64,000 nucleotides of DNA, taken from NCBI GenBank assembly GCA_026993525.1, contig JALWSS010000092.1, positions 1 to 64,000 on the forward strand, given 5' to 3'. The notes below the pieces were generated by a model. It was not told the DNA's origin, searched no databases, and saw nothing but the letters and a program-made list of their open reading frames with translations. Position 1 is the first letter of the stretch. Every line of letters begins with the position of its first letter. Position numbers and translations under genes: made by a program. This document shows, one piece after another, positions 31,471 to 39,069 of this stretch. The stretch comes from Saprospiraceae bacterium. Its GTDB lineage: Bacteria; Bacteroidota; Bacteroidia; Chitinophagales; Saprospiraceae.

Positions 31471-32526
31471 TCAATGCTCCCACAGCAATTTTTCCCGAAG
31501 GGTATTCATTCTGTACAGCAATTGTGAGGCCCAAAGCCCCGTCAGTGTCCAACCGATGATGGCGGGGTAGAAGACCATGCGCATGGTGTTGTCGAGGTCC
31601 TGGCTGCCAAAAGCGATGTTGCCACCGGCACCCGGATGCAGGCTGTCGGTCAGCTTGGGGATCACATACAGCAGCGGTATCAGTGTCGAATACGCAAAGA
31701 TGTTGTAAACGGCGCTGATGCGGGCTTTGCGCTCGGGGTCTTCCATTGCGAAGCGAAGGACGAAATAGGCGCCGTAAATGAGCAGACCGATGGCCGTCAT
31801 GTTCTGTTTTACATCGCCGCTCCAGGGTTCGCCCCAGGTGTAGTTGGCCCACACGGCGCCGGTGGCAAGCCCCATGGCGCCGAACACCAATCCGGTGTTG
31901 GTCAGCGCTGCTGCCCAGCGGTCGTTTTTCAGGTTTTTTCTTCGCAAAAAATGGATGCTGTGTACCATTGCTCCGGTGAACAGCAAAAACATGGCGAACC
32001 ACATGGGTACATGGTAGTAAGTGTTTCGGATGGTTTCGCCGAGTATGTTCCGGAACGGAAAGGTGATCGCATCCTTTTCGTGCAGGTTTTCAATGGGGTC
32101 TGTCCAGTTGGTTGATGATTTTTGAGGCTGCACGTTTTTTTTCTGTCTGATCCGGATGCCTCCCGGATATACATGCGCCCCATCCACCGGGCTGTCAATC
32201 AGCAGCGAGGCGTCTGTTTCTTCGGCAGTTCCGGGCAGTTCTTCAGGCAGTGCAAAATACAGCACCAGGTGGCGGTCGTCTTTTACCTCGATGGCACTGG
32301 CAGCCAGTGCATGTGCGGCATCCAGTTTCAGCCAGGCCCTCAGCTTGCCTTCAGCGGCCTGGTAAAAGGAATTGTAACCGGTGATTTCCATCGCCACCGT
32401 ATCACCGGTGCTGATAAACTGGGGATGAATGTCGCTGATGCCCGTCTTCAGAGGCGTCAGCAAGCCCATGCCGAAACTGTACAGCACCAAAACGACTCCC
32501 AGTATTTTCCACCAATATTCTCTCAT
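31471..32526 (-). CDS. ccmC: Haem exporter CcmC / CcsA-type cytochrome c assembly protein
   Basis: 351 residues, longer than the ~245 of classical CcmC. After the first membrane helix there is an extra periplasmic beta-rich domain (residues ~30-140, for example ISTGDTVAMEITGYNSFY), then the CcsA-type core: MWFAMFLLFTGAMVH, the tryptophan-rich haem-handling motif WANYTWGEPWSGD, and the last helices. Haem-ligand histidines flank the Trp motif. It handles haem with CcmB/CcmD in the inner membrane. The inserted domain is the odd feature. Separated from ccmB by a 262-bp repeat array. Confidence 0.9.
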   Translation of the reverse strand: MREYWWKILGVVLVLYSFGMGLLTPLKTGISDIHPQFISTGDTVAMEITGYNSFYQAAEGKLRAWLKLDAAHALAASAIEVKDDRHLVLYFALPEELPGTAEETDASLLIDSPVDGAHVYPGGIRIRQKKNVQPQKSSTNWTDPIENLHEKDAITFPFRNILGETIRNTYYHVPMWFAMFLLFTGAMVHSIHFLRRKNLKNDRWAAALTNTGLVFGAMGLATGAVWANYTWGEPWSGDVKQNMTAIGLLIYGAYFVLRFAMEDPERKARISAVYNIFAYSTLIPLLYVIPKLTDSLHPGAGGNIAFGSQDLDNTMRMVFYPAIIGWTLTGLWASQLLYRMNTLREKLLWEH

Positions 32527-32559
32527 GAGCTCTTTTTTCAGGGATGAGGGATGAGGGAT

Positions 32560-32797
32560 GAGGGATGAAAGGGCTAGCTACTCTCTACTCCCCCGTCTGG
32601 CCTGCCTGCCTGTCGGCTAGACAGGGCGCCAGCCTGTCCGGCGGACAGACGGGCCGGACAGGCTACTCCCTACTCCCTACTCCCTACTCCCTACTCCCTA
32701 CTCTCTACTCTCTACTCCCTACTCCCTACTCCCTACTCCCTACTCTCTACTCTCTACTCCCTACTCTCTACTCCCTACTCCCTACTCCCTACTCCCT
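32560..32797. repeat. Palindrome cluster plus 7-bp TACTCCC array between ccmB and ccmC
   Basis: Palindromes built on CCTGTCNGGCGGACAG-like arms (32591-32665) are followed by about twenty tandem copies of TACTCCC with TACTCTC variants (32663-32797), running right up to and a few bases into the ccmB 3' end. The same 7-mer, as its complement TAGGGAG, forms the array at 45643-45690. Confidence 0.85.
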
Positions 32798-33448
32798 CCA
32801 AAGCATAGGGAAGAGTACCAGTCCCAGTCCGAGCAGCAGCAGGTCAATACCGGCCAGCATGACGATGTCGTCCTCGATCAGGGAGCCTTGCAGCAGGCCG
32901 ATGGCATGGGCGCTCAAATTTACGAGTATCAGCAAAACCGGAATGATGACCGGAAACCCGAGGATGGTCATCATGGTACTGCTGTTGCTCGTTTTTGCGG
33001 CGATAGCCGCTATGAAAGTAAAAGTCACCGAAAACCCAATGCTGCCCATGACTACCGACAGGGCAAACAGTCCGGGGTCCTCCAGGGGGTTGCCGGCCAC
33101 CAGCAGCAAAGCTGCGGCATTCAGTCCACCCAGCAGTAACAGGAGCAGGGTATTGTACAGGGTTTTTGACAATAGAATGGCAACGGGGTTGGCCAACTGG
33201 TAATAGTAAAGCTGTCGGTTGCCGCTTTCCTGCACAAAACTTTTGACCACCGCATTGATGGAGGCAAAAAGCATGATGATCCAAAACAGTACATTCCAGA
33301 GCTGCGGGCTGATTTGCTGAAAGGAGATGAAGACGATGAAAACCGTACTCAGCACGTACAGTACAATGCCGCTGAGGGCGTGGCGCTGCCGCCATTCCAG
33401 CTTTACTTCTTTGCCCAGCAGAAACCATATTTCAGTCCACAAACTCAT
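32789..33448 (-). CDS. ccmB: Haem exporter permease CcmB
   Basis: 219 residues, six hydrophobic segments. N-terminal [19 protein letters not shown] and the [16 protein letters not shown] segment are characteristic of CcmB. It is the membrane subunit of the CcmAB transporter for cytochrome c maturation; the ATPase CcmA is not in the window. The final codons run into a TACTCCC repeat, so the extreme C-terminus may vary. Ten bp downstream (in gene order) of kynU. Confidence 0.93.
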   Translation of the reverse strand: MSLWTEIWFLLGKEVKLEWRQRHALSGIVLYVLSTVFIVFISFQQISPQLWNVLFWIIMLFASINAVVKSFVQESGNRQLYYYQLANPVAILLSKTLYNTLLLLLLGGLNAAALLLVAGNPLEDPGLFALSVVMGSIGFSVTFTFIAAIAAKTSNSSTMMTILGFPVIIPVLLILVNLSAHAIGLLQGSLIEDDIVMLAGIDLLLLGLGLVLFPMLWRE

Positions 33449-33457
33449 GGGTGCTGT

Positions 33458-34717
33458 TTATTGGCTCAAAAGGTTGGCGAGTTGCCAGACGTCTTCAAAA
33501 CTGTTGTACATAGGAACGGGAGCCACCCGGATGACTTCGGGTTCCCGCCAGTCGGCAATGACGCCGTTGGCTGTCAGGTGGTCGAACAATCGCTTGCCCT
33601 CTTTGCCTGCGGCAATGGAGAGCTGGCAGCCCCGCTGTTGCGGGTCGGTGGGTGTCAGGATGCGGAAGCGCTGTTCCCGTTCATTGCTTTTGCGAAGCAG
33701 AAATTCGAGGAAACCGGTCAGCTTCAGGCTTTTTTCCCGAAGGGCCTCCATGCCCACTTCGTCAAACATATTCAGGCTGACCAGGTGCGGAGCCATGGCC
33801 ATTATCTGGGCGTTGCTGAGCTGCCAGCCGGCGGCACCTTTCATGGGGTGGAAGCCCTTTTCCATCAGGAAACGGCGCTCTTCGTCGTGGCCCCACCAGC
33901 CGCCGAAACGGGGCAGGCCGGGGTTGTTGCCGTGGCGTTCGTGAACGAAGATACCGCTCGGCCCACCGGGGCCTGAGTTGAGGTATTTATAGCTGCACCA
34001 GCAGGCAAAATCCACGTCCCAGTCGTGAAGGTTGAGCGGCAGGTTGCCGGCGGTATGCGCCAGGTCAAAACCCGCATAGGCACCCACTTCATGGGCTGCT
34101 TTTGCGATGGTAGCCAGGTCGAAAAACTGACCGGTGTAATAGTTCACGCCACCGAACATGACCACGGCAGTCTCCTCACCGTGCCTTTTAATTGTTTCTA
34201 TAATATCCTCGCTGCGCAATGTTTCTTCACCGGCCCGGGGCGCCACCTCAACGATGGCATCGGCAGGGTCGAAGCCGTGCCATTTTACCTGGGTTTCCAT
34301 GGCGTATTGGTCCGATGGAAAAGCTCCGGCCTCCATGATGATCTTGTATCGCTGTGGGGTGGGCCGGTAAAAACTGACCATCAGCAGGTGCAGGTTGGTG
34401 GTCAGGGTGTTCATCACCACCACTTCATCCTCTTTGGCACCCACCAGGCGGGCCGTTTGCGGGCGTAAAAACCTGTGGTAATACATCCACGGGCGTTCGC
34501 CCCGGAAGTGGCCTTCCACGGCGTATTTCCGCCAGTGCTCCAGTTCTTCCTGCAGAATTTCCTGCACTCCCTCAGGTTGCAAACCGAGGCTGTTGCCGCA
34601 GAAGTACAGCACGTTTTTCCCTTCGTGTTGTGGAAAGAAAAAGCGCTCCCGACAGGCCCTCAGCGGGTCTTCCCTGTCCATTCGCTTCGCAAATTCAAGA
34701 CTGTCGTGGTATTGCAT
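33458..34717 (-). CDS. kynU: Kynureninase
   Basis: 419 residues, normal length. PLP-binding lysine lies in SYKYLNSGPGG; NTLTTNLHLLMVSFYRPT, DLAHTAGNLPL and GFHPMKGAAGWQLSNAQI are kynureninase signatures. It hydrolyses kynurenine/3-hydroxykynurenine to (hydroxy)anthranilate and alanine, in tryptophan catabolism or de novo NAD synthesis. The frame is open 13 codons further upstream, but that part is low complexity; the ATG at 34715-34717 is used. First gene of a tight leftward run with ccmB. Confidence 0.96.
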   Translation of the reverse strand: MQYHDSLEFAKRMDREDPLRACRERFFFPQHEGKNVLYFCGNSLGLQPEGVQEILQEELEHWRKYAVEGHFRGERPWMYYHRFLRPQTARLVGAKEDEVVVMNTLTTNLHLLMVSFYRPTPQRYKIIMEAGAFPSDQYAMETQVKWHGFDPADAIVEVAPRAGEETLRSEDIIETIKRHGEETAVVMFGGVNYYTGQFFDLATIAKAAHEVGAYAGFDLAHTAGNLPLNLHDWDVDFACWCSYKYLNSGPGGPSGIFVHERHGNNPGLPRFGGWWGHDEERRFLMEKGFHPMKGAAGWQLSNAQIMAMAPHLVSLNMFDEVGMEALREKSLKLTGFLEFLLRKSNEREQRFRILTPTDPQQRGCQLSIAAGKEGKRLFDHLTANGVIADWREPEVIRVAPVPMYNSFEDVWQLANLLSQ

Positions 34718-34756
34718 TTTTTTTGGTTGAGGAATTGAGGAATGAGAGCACTGCAA

Positions 34757-34993
34757 AAACCCCCATTTTCGAAGGAACTCATGTTTTTTAAGGTTTTTGA
34801 ATGGGTTTTTGAGGTTTTTGAGATGCGTCGTTGATTGAACTTTAGAATGTTAAATATTCAATTATTAGTCAACTGTTCATCAGCTTTCCGTCGTAACTGG
34901 AAATACCACTTTTTGCAGTGGACTCAGGAATTGAGGAATTGAGGAACTGAGGAACTGAGGAATCGAAGGGAGTGAATTCGATTCATCAGTTCT
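34757..34993. repeat. GAATTGAG/GAACTGAG word repeats and GTTTTTGA words
   Basis: Short 8-bp words GAATTGAG and GAACTGAG (34733-34745 and 34925-34963) and a GGTTTTTGAATGGG tract (34790-34825) fill the space between kynU and the DUF1801 gene. No promoter box stands out. Confidence 0.6.
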
Positions 34994-35404
34994 TCAATTC
35001 ACCGGATACTTCTCATCCATGTAAGCCACGGATTCTTTGATCAAATCGCGGAGTACCTTTTCATCCACATCACTGAGTTTTTTGAGGTACAGGCAGCTCT
35101 TGCCGGTTTTGAATTTGCCCAGTTTGGCCATCAGTTCTTCAAAGCGGTCAAAACCGGATATGAGGTAAAGTGTCAGTGCGCTTTTCCGGGGCGAAAATCC
35201 CACCCTCAGGAAATCGCCTTCCCGGCCGCTGTCGTATTTGTAGTGATACGTGCCAAAACCTACGATGCCGGACCCCCATAGCACCGGCTCATAACCTGTA
35301 ATTTCTTTCATCATGTACAACACCTGCCAGGCGTCCTTGCGCTTTTGCTCATCCTCCACGCTGTTGAGGAAGTTTTCTACACTGCCGTCGTTGGGTTGGG
35401 CCAT
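34994..35404 (-). CDS. DUF1801 domain protein (YdhG/Fic-associated-like)
   Basis: 136 residues. The DUF1801 pattern is clear: KRKDAWQVLYMMKEITGYEP, LWGSGIVGFGTYHYKYDSG and VGFSPRKSALTLYL, ending SCLYLKKLSDVDEKVLRDLI. This is a small cytoplasmic domain of unknown biochemical role, common in soil and aquatic Bacteroidota. Normal length. No functional partner is evident next to it. Confidence 0.88.
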   Translation of the reverse strand: MAQPNDGSVENFLNSVEDEQKRKDAWQVLYMMKEITGYEPVLWGSGIVGFGTYHYKYDSGREGDFLRVGFSPRKSALTLYLISGFDRFEELMAKLGKFKTGKSCLYLKKLSDVDEKVLRDLIKESVAYMDEKYPVN

Positions 35405-35439
35405 AGAGAGGTTTTTTTTGAGAGGTTTTTGGGCGCCTG

Positions 35440-35481
35440 TCAGGCGCTGACTTTCGGTCAGCTCCTGAATTCTTCTTGCGG
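35440..35481. repeat. REP-like hairpin, 42 bp identical (inverted) to 20710-20751
   Basis: TCAGGCGCTGAC and GTCAGCTCCTGA arms plus a conserved tail ATTCTTCTTGCGG. The whole 42 bp equal the reverse complement of the copy at 20710-20751; the hairpin itself is the A hairpin of the 93-bp array at 26648-27046. Flanked by GGTTTTTAGAGG words. Confidence 0.85.
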
Positions 35482-35713
35482 TTTTTCTGAAGGTTTTTAG
35501 AGGGTTTTTAGAGGGTTTTTAGAGGTTTTTAGGGGTTTTTAGGGGGGTGCATTTAACAGCACTTCGGCTTTGGGTGCTTTCAGTGGTGGTAAGTTATTGA
35601 ATTGTCTCTTTCATTCAGCGCTGCAAAGAAAAGGAAGATCAGCCAGATGGATGCAATGTTGATTCAAGTTGGGGGACCCCCGTTCGGGATACTCTTCGAG
35701 GATGACGATCGCA

Positions 35714-36034
35714 CACGACCTGGAGAGGTCGTGTTACTGTCTCAGCCTGAAGGCTGTGTTACAGCATCGCAGCGTTCGGGCTGTGCCGGTAAAGTGATCT
35801 TCAGATCATAGAAAACAAAGCATTACCAATTTATTACGGTTGAAGAATCAAAAGCAGTTGGGAAGCCAGGATATTCCGTTGCAACCTGTTGGGATGGCTG
35901 CCCCCCCCCAGTAGCGCAGCTTTCAAGCTGCGACAGTGCAACGACCTTCAGGTCGTTGGAGAATAAACACACGACCTTCGGAGAATCAACACACGACCTG
36001 AAGGTCGTTATACCGTCGCATCCTGAAGGATGCG
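35714..36034. repeat. Array of covarying short hairpins with TTCA/TGAA loops
   Basis: At least seven hairpins with 5-8-bp stems lie at 35714-35733, 35743-35756, 35770-35783, 35795-35808, 35915-35932, 35940-35957, 35993-36008 and 36017-36034. Most have TTCA or TGAA as loop (for example CGCAGCT-TTCA-AGCTGCG and CGCATCC-TGAA-GGATGCG), while the stem sequence differs from one to the next with both arms changing together. Linkers resemble GTTACAGTCGC. The rest of the 828-bp gap (35405-36232) holds T-rich words and no supported gene. Confidence 0.75.
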
Positions 36035-36232
36035 TTACAGTGGGGCGTTCGTTCTGCACGGGCAGGGTTACGGCTGCACCAAAGAAAACCCGGATGCTGG
36101 TTGCCGGGCCTGAGCGGTGGCCTCCCGGCCGCATGTGAGGTGACCCGTTGGCGCCCGACTCTACTGGCGCTGAACGAAATATCTTCGGGAAGTCCGGTAT
36201 GATTACCTTCGCTGCGCAAAAAATAGTGAACC

Positions 36233-37459
36233 ATGCCCCAAACGCTGCTTATTACCAACATCAAAGGACTGGCCGGAGTGGCAGATTCGCCACCTGAAAA
36301 GCCGCTGGCCGGTGAATCCCTGCAAAAACTGGAAGTACTCGAAAACGCCTGGCTGCTGACTGAAAACGGCCGCATCGCCCGTTTTGGCCGGATGGCCAAA
36401 GTGCCCGACAGGGCCGATGAAATGATAGATGCCCGGCAGGGCTATGTCCTGCCCGCCTGGTGCGATTCCCACACCCACCTGGTCTTTGCCCAAAGCCGGG
36501 AAACCGAATGGGTGGACCGCATCAGAGGCCTCAGCTACGAGGAAATTGCGCAGCGAGGAGGAGGCATATTGAACTCCGCCCGCAAGCTGCGGGAAATGCC
36601 CGAAGAAGAACTGTACGAAAAGGCCCTGCAGCGCCTCGATGAAGTGCGGAATTACGGAACGGGAGCCATAGAGATAAAAAGCGGCTACGGCCTCAGCGTT
36701 GACAGCGAGCTGAAAATGCTGCGGGTCATCCGCCGGTTGAAGGAAAGCTCCAAAATGGGCATCCGGGCCACCTTTCTCGGCGCCCATTCCGTGCCCATGG
36801 AGTACCGTCATAAACGGCAGGAGTATATCCGCATCATTATCCAGGATATGCTCCCGAGGATTGCTGCCGAGGGCCTCGCCGACTACATTGACGTGTTTTG
36901 CGAAAAAGTGGCCTTCACCGTTGAGGAAATGGAGCAGGTGCTGGAAGCCGGTGCCCGCTACGGTCTGAAACCCAAGGTGCACGTCAATCAGTTCAACTGC
37001 ATGGGGGGCATTGCCGCTGCCATCCGTCACGGCGCTATTTCAGTGGACCACCTGGAGGTGGTGGACAACGCCGACCTCCTTGCCTTGCAGAACAGCAGTA
37101 CCATTGCCACGCTGTTGCCCACCGCACCTTTTTTCCTCAACGACCACATTCCGCCCGCCCGCCGCATTATCGGGGCCGGCATCCCGCTGGCACTGGCCAC
37201 GGATTTCAACCCCGGCACCTCACCCAGTGGCCGCATGGCCTTTGTGCTTTCCCTGGCCTGTATCCAAATGCGCATGTTGCCCGAAGAAGCCATCAACGCC
37301 GCCACCGTCAACGGCGCCTTCGCCATGGAGTGGGGGAGTGAGTGCGGCAGCATTGCCCCCGGAATGGCTGCCAGGCTCATCATCACCAAACCAATGCCCT
37401 CACTGGCCTACTTGCCCTACGCCTTCGGCAGCGACCTGGTGGAAAGGGTGATTGGCTGA
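36233..37459 (+). CDS. hutI: Imidazolonepropionase
   Basis: 408 residues, normal length. Amidohydrolase metal site DSHTHLVF, then RTE-type EIKSGYG, HVNQFNCMGG, DHLE and ATDFNPGTSP with GSMSPSGRM-like end are those of HutI. It opens the imidazolone ring in histidine degradation to N-formimino-glutamate, feeding glutamate to the dehydrogenase encoded nearby. No other hut genes are in the window. The ATG at 36233 follows a TTACCTTCG box about 25 bp upstream. Confidence 0.96.
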   Translation: MPQTLLITNIKGLAGVADSPPEKPLAGESLQKLEVLENAWLLTENGRIARFGRMAKVPDRADEMIDARQGYVLPAWCDSHTHLVFAQSRETEWVDRIRGLSYEEIAQRGGGILNSARKLREMPEEELYEKALQRLDEVRNYGTGAIEIKSGYGLSVDSELKMLRVIRRLKESSKMGIRATFLGAHSVPMEYRHKRQEYIRIIIQDMLPRIAAEGLADYIDVFCEKVAFTVEEMEQVLEAGARYGLKPKVHVNQFNCMGGIAAAIRHGAISVDHLEVVDNADLLALQNSSTIATLLPTAPFFLNDHIPPARRIIGAGIPLALATDFNPGTSPSGRMAFVLSLACIQMRMLPEEAINAATVNGAFAMEWGSECGSIAPGMAARLIITKPMPSLAYLPYAFGSDLVERVIG

Positions 37460-37611
37460 GGTTGTGGGAGTACTGGAAAAAATCGTTTTCCGAAGGGAAT
37501 TATTTTTTTATTTCCGAACTTGATTCGGGATTAATCGTTTTTTCCGGGCTTCGTCAGGGACGTCGTTGATTCAATTTCGGCTCGCTTCGCAATAGTTGTT
37601 GTGCTCAATTG

Positions 37612-37737
37612 AACTACATTTACGAAGAAAGAGCCCGCTCACTGGGGCGCCATATCATGCTCAACTTGTCTTACAACATCTCCGGCTTCGGAAAAGGGCA
37701 GGATGGTGGGATGACCATTGATATTTTGGGGGAGTGA
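37612..37737 (+). pseudogene. Remnant of an outer-membrane beta-barrel protein C-terminus
   Basis: A 41-codon frame ending in TGA reads NYIYEERARSLGRHIML then NLSYNISGFGKGQDGG and MTIDILGE. RSLGRxxxLNLSYxISGFGKG resembles the last beta-strands of Bacteroidota TonB-dependent/outer-membrane barrel proteins. No ATG or upstream coding sequence remains: a stop lies at 37567-37569 and the bases before it are non-coding. It stops 1 bp before the stop of the convergent lipoprotein gene. Most likely a decayed 3' fragment; similarity is judged by eye. Confidence 0.4.
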
Positions 37738-37738
37738 G

Positions 37739-38650
37739 TCAAAAATGCACCAGCTTCACATTGTCCAGCCAGACATCGGCTTCCAGCTTCGTAAATTCAC
37801 CACCCTCAAAAGGTAGAATTCCCCTCATAAGGATGAAAAATTTATCGGTGTTCGCAGATGAGATGAGTTCGGTGAGGTCGAAGTAGATCTTGTTCCATTC
37901 TTCTTTCTCGAAGACATAAAATGCGTAGTTGGGTTCCTCAACGCCCTGGGCATCAACGGCGATGACACCGAATTCCAAAGGAACCCCGGTTTTGTAATTC
38001 AGTTCCATGAATATCTTGCCCTGTTCAGCAACGGACAAGGTAAAAGGGGATATTGAAGAAACCACGAACGTGTTGTTGGCGGTGTCCAGGTGGACATGGC
38101 CGGAATAGTTTCCTTCAAAAACATCGAGGTCCGAGCGTTCGATGAAGGTCAGCGGGTTTTCATCCCTGTCGTCAGAAAAAATGTGGACCGGATTTTCAAA
38201 GTCCTCAATGAACTCAAAAGTGGTGTTTTCAGTGTACCGGGTGGTGAGCTGAACTTCCGTGTCCTCGTCCGGAACCAGGTTGACCACGGCAGTGTAGCGC
38301 TCGTAAAACGGGTAGATAAGGGCCGAAAGACTGTTCCCATTCGCCTTGATGACCGGATCAACGTTCACTTCGTAATCGCCTTCCAGCAAAACGGGATAAG
38401 TGCCCGGCAATGGCAACACCCCAAGTGCATGCGTCTCACCGGAGTTCAGGTCCCGGAAAAACACCTTTGCATGGGTCACCTTGCCGGACACCGAACCGTG
38501 AACATTTGGGTTGGTGACCAACACCTCAAATTCACTGAGCTTCACAAAAGCGGGAATGGGCTCATCTTCCGCATCGCAGCCGGTGAACAAAATGGAGTTG
38601 ATTGCAAGTACCAATAACAGGGGAAAGAAAAACTGTCTTGACCTCATCAA
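37739..38650 (-). CDS. Lipoprotein of unknown function
   Basis: 303 residues with a lipoprotein signal (INSILFTGC, then DAEDEP). The mature part is beta-rich: a first domain with GSVSGKVTHAKVFFRDLNSG and a C-terminal jelly-roll-like part (HVHLDTANNTFVVSS; KIYFDLTELISSANTDKFFIL; VWLDNVKLVHF), the last being reminiscent of carbohydrate-binding or T9SS-associated beta domains. The family is not identified. Acidic residues after the Cys favour surface export. No operon partner. Confidence 0.68.
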   Translation of the reverse strand: MMRSRQFFFPLLLVLAINSILFTGCDAEDEPIPAFVKLSEFEVLVTNPNVHGSVSGKVTHAKVFFRDLNSGETHALGVLPLPGTYPVLLEGDYEVNVDPVIKANGNSLSALIYPFYERYTAVVNLVPDEDTEVQLTTRYTENTTFEFIEDFENPVHIFSDDRDENPLTFIERSDLDVFEGNYSGHVHLDTANNTFVVSSISPFTLSVAEQGKIFMELNYKTGVPLEFGVIAVDAQGVEEPNYAFYVFEKEEWNKIYFDLTELISSANTDKFFILMRGILPFEGGEFTKLEADVWLDNVKLVHF

Positions 38651-38759
38651 TTGTCGGGTTGTTTTTTACTGGCTAAGAGCCACTTGTAAGGCCACCGCCT
38701 GGCAGCTCCGGCAAAATTCTGAAAAAACAAGCCCCCACCCGTGCACATGGCAGACAAAT

Positions 38760-39065
38760 GTCAGGAAGATGAGGAATTGAGGAATTGATCCCGACTATCG
38801 TCGGGAGAGGAATCGAGGAATCGAGGAATTGAGGAATTGAGGAACTGAGGAATTGAGGAATGAGTCCCCCGATACCCCGAAAGCCTTCGGGATCGGGGCA
38901 CTCAGGAATCGAGGAATCGAGGTGTCTTGTTCTGAAATAGGTTGGCACTTCAACATTCGTGAGCTTTTGCTCACGATTTTCAACAATATCAACAATTCAA
39001 CAATTCAACTCCCGAAAGCTTTCGGGATCAACAATTCAACAATTCAACAATTTCAACACTTCACC
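38760..39065. repeat. GAATTGAG / CAACAATT word arrays with CCCGA palindromes
   Basis: 8-bp GAATTGAG-type words (38769-38860), two CCCGA/TCGGG palindromes (around 38790 and 38872-38898), then CAACAATT words (38980-39058) interrupted by a CCCGAAAGCTTTCGGG palindrome (39011-39026), ending at the OmpA gene stop. No gene in the 419-bp gap. Confidence 0.75.
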
Positions 39066-39069
39066 CCCC

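Noticed and set aside
35602-36138. Short frames between DUF1801 and hutI
   Set aside because: They run through the hairpin array and give repetitive peptides; no start signal or family.
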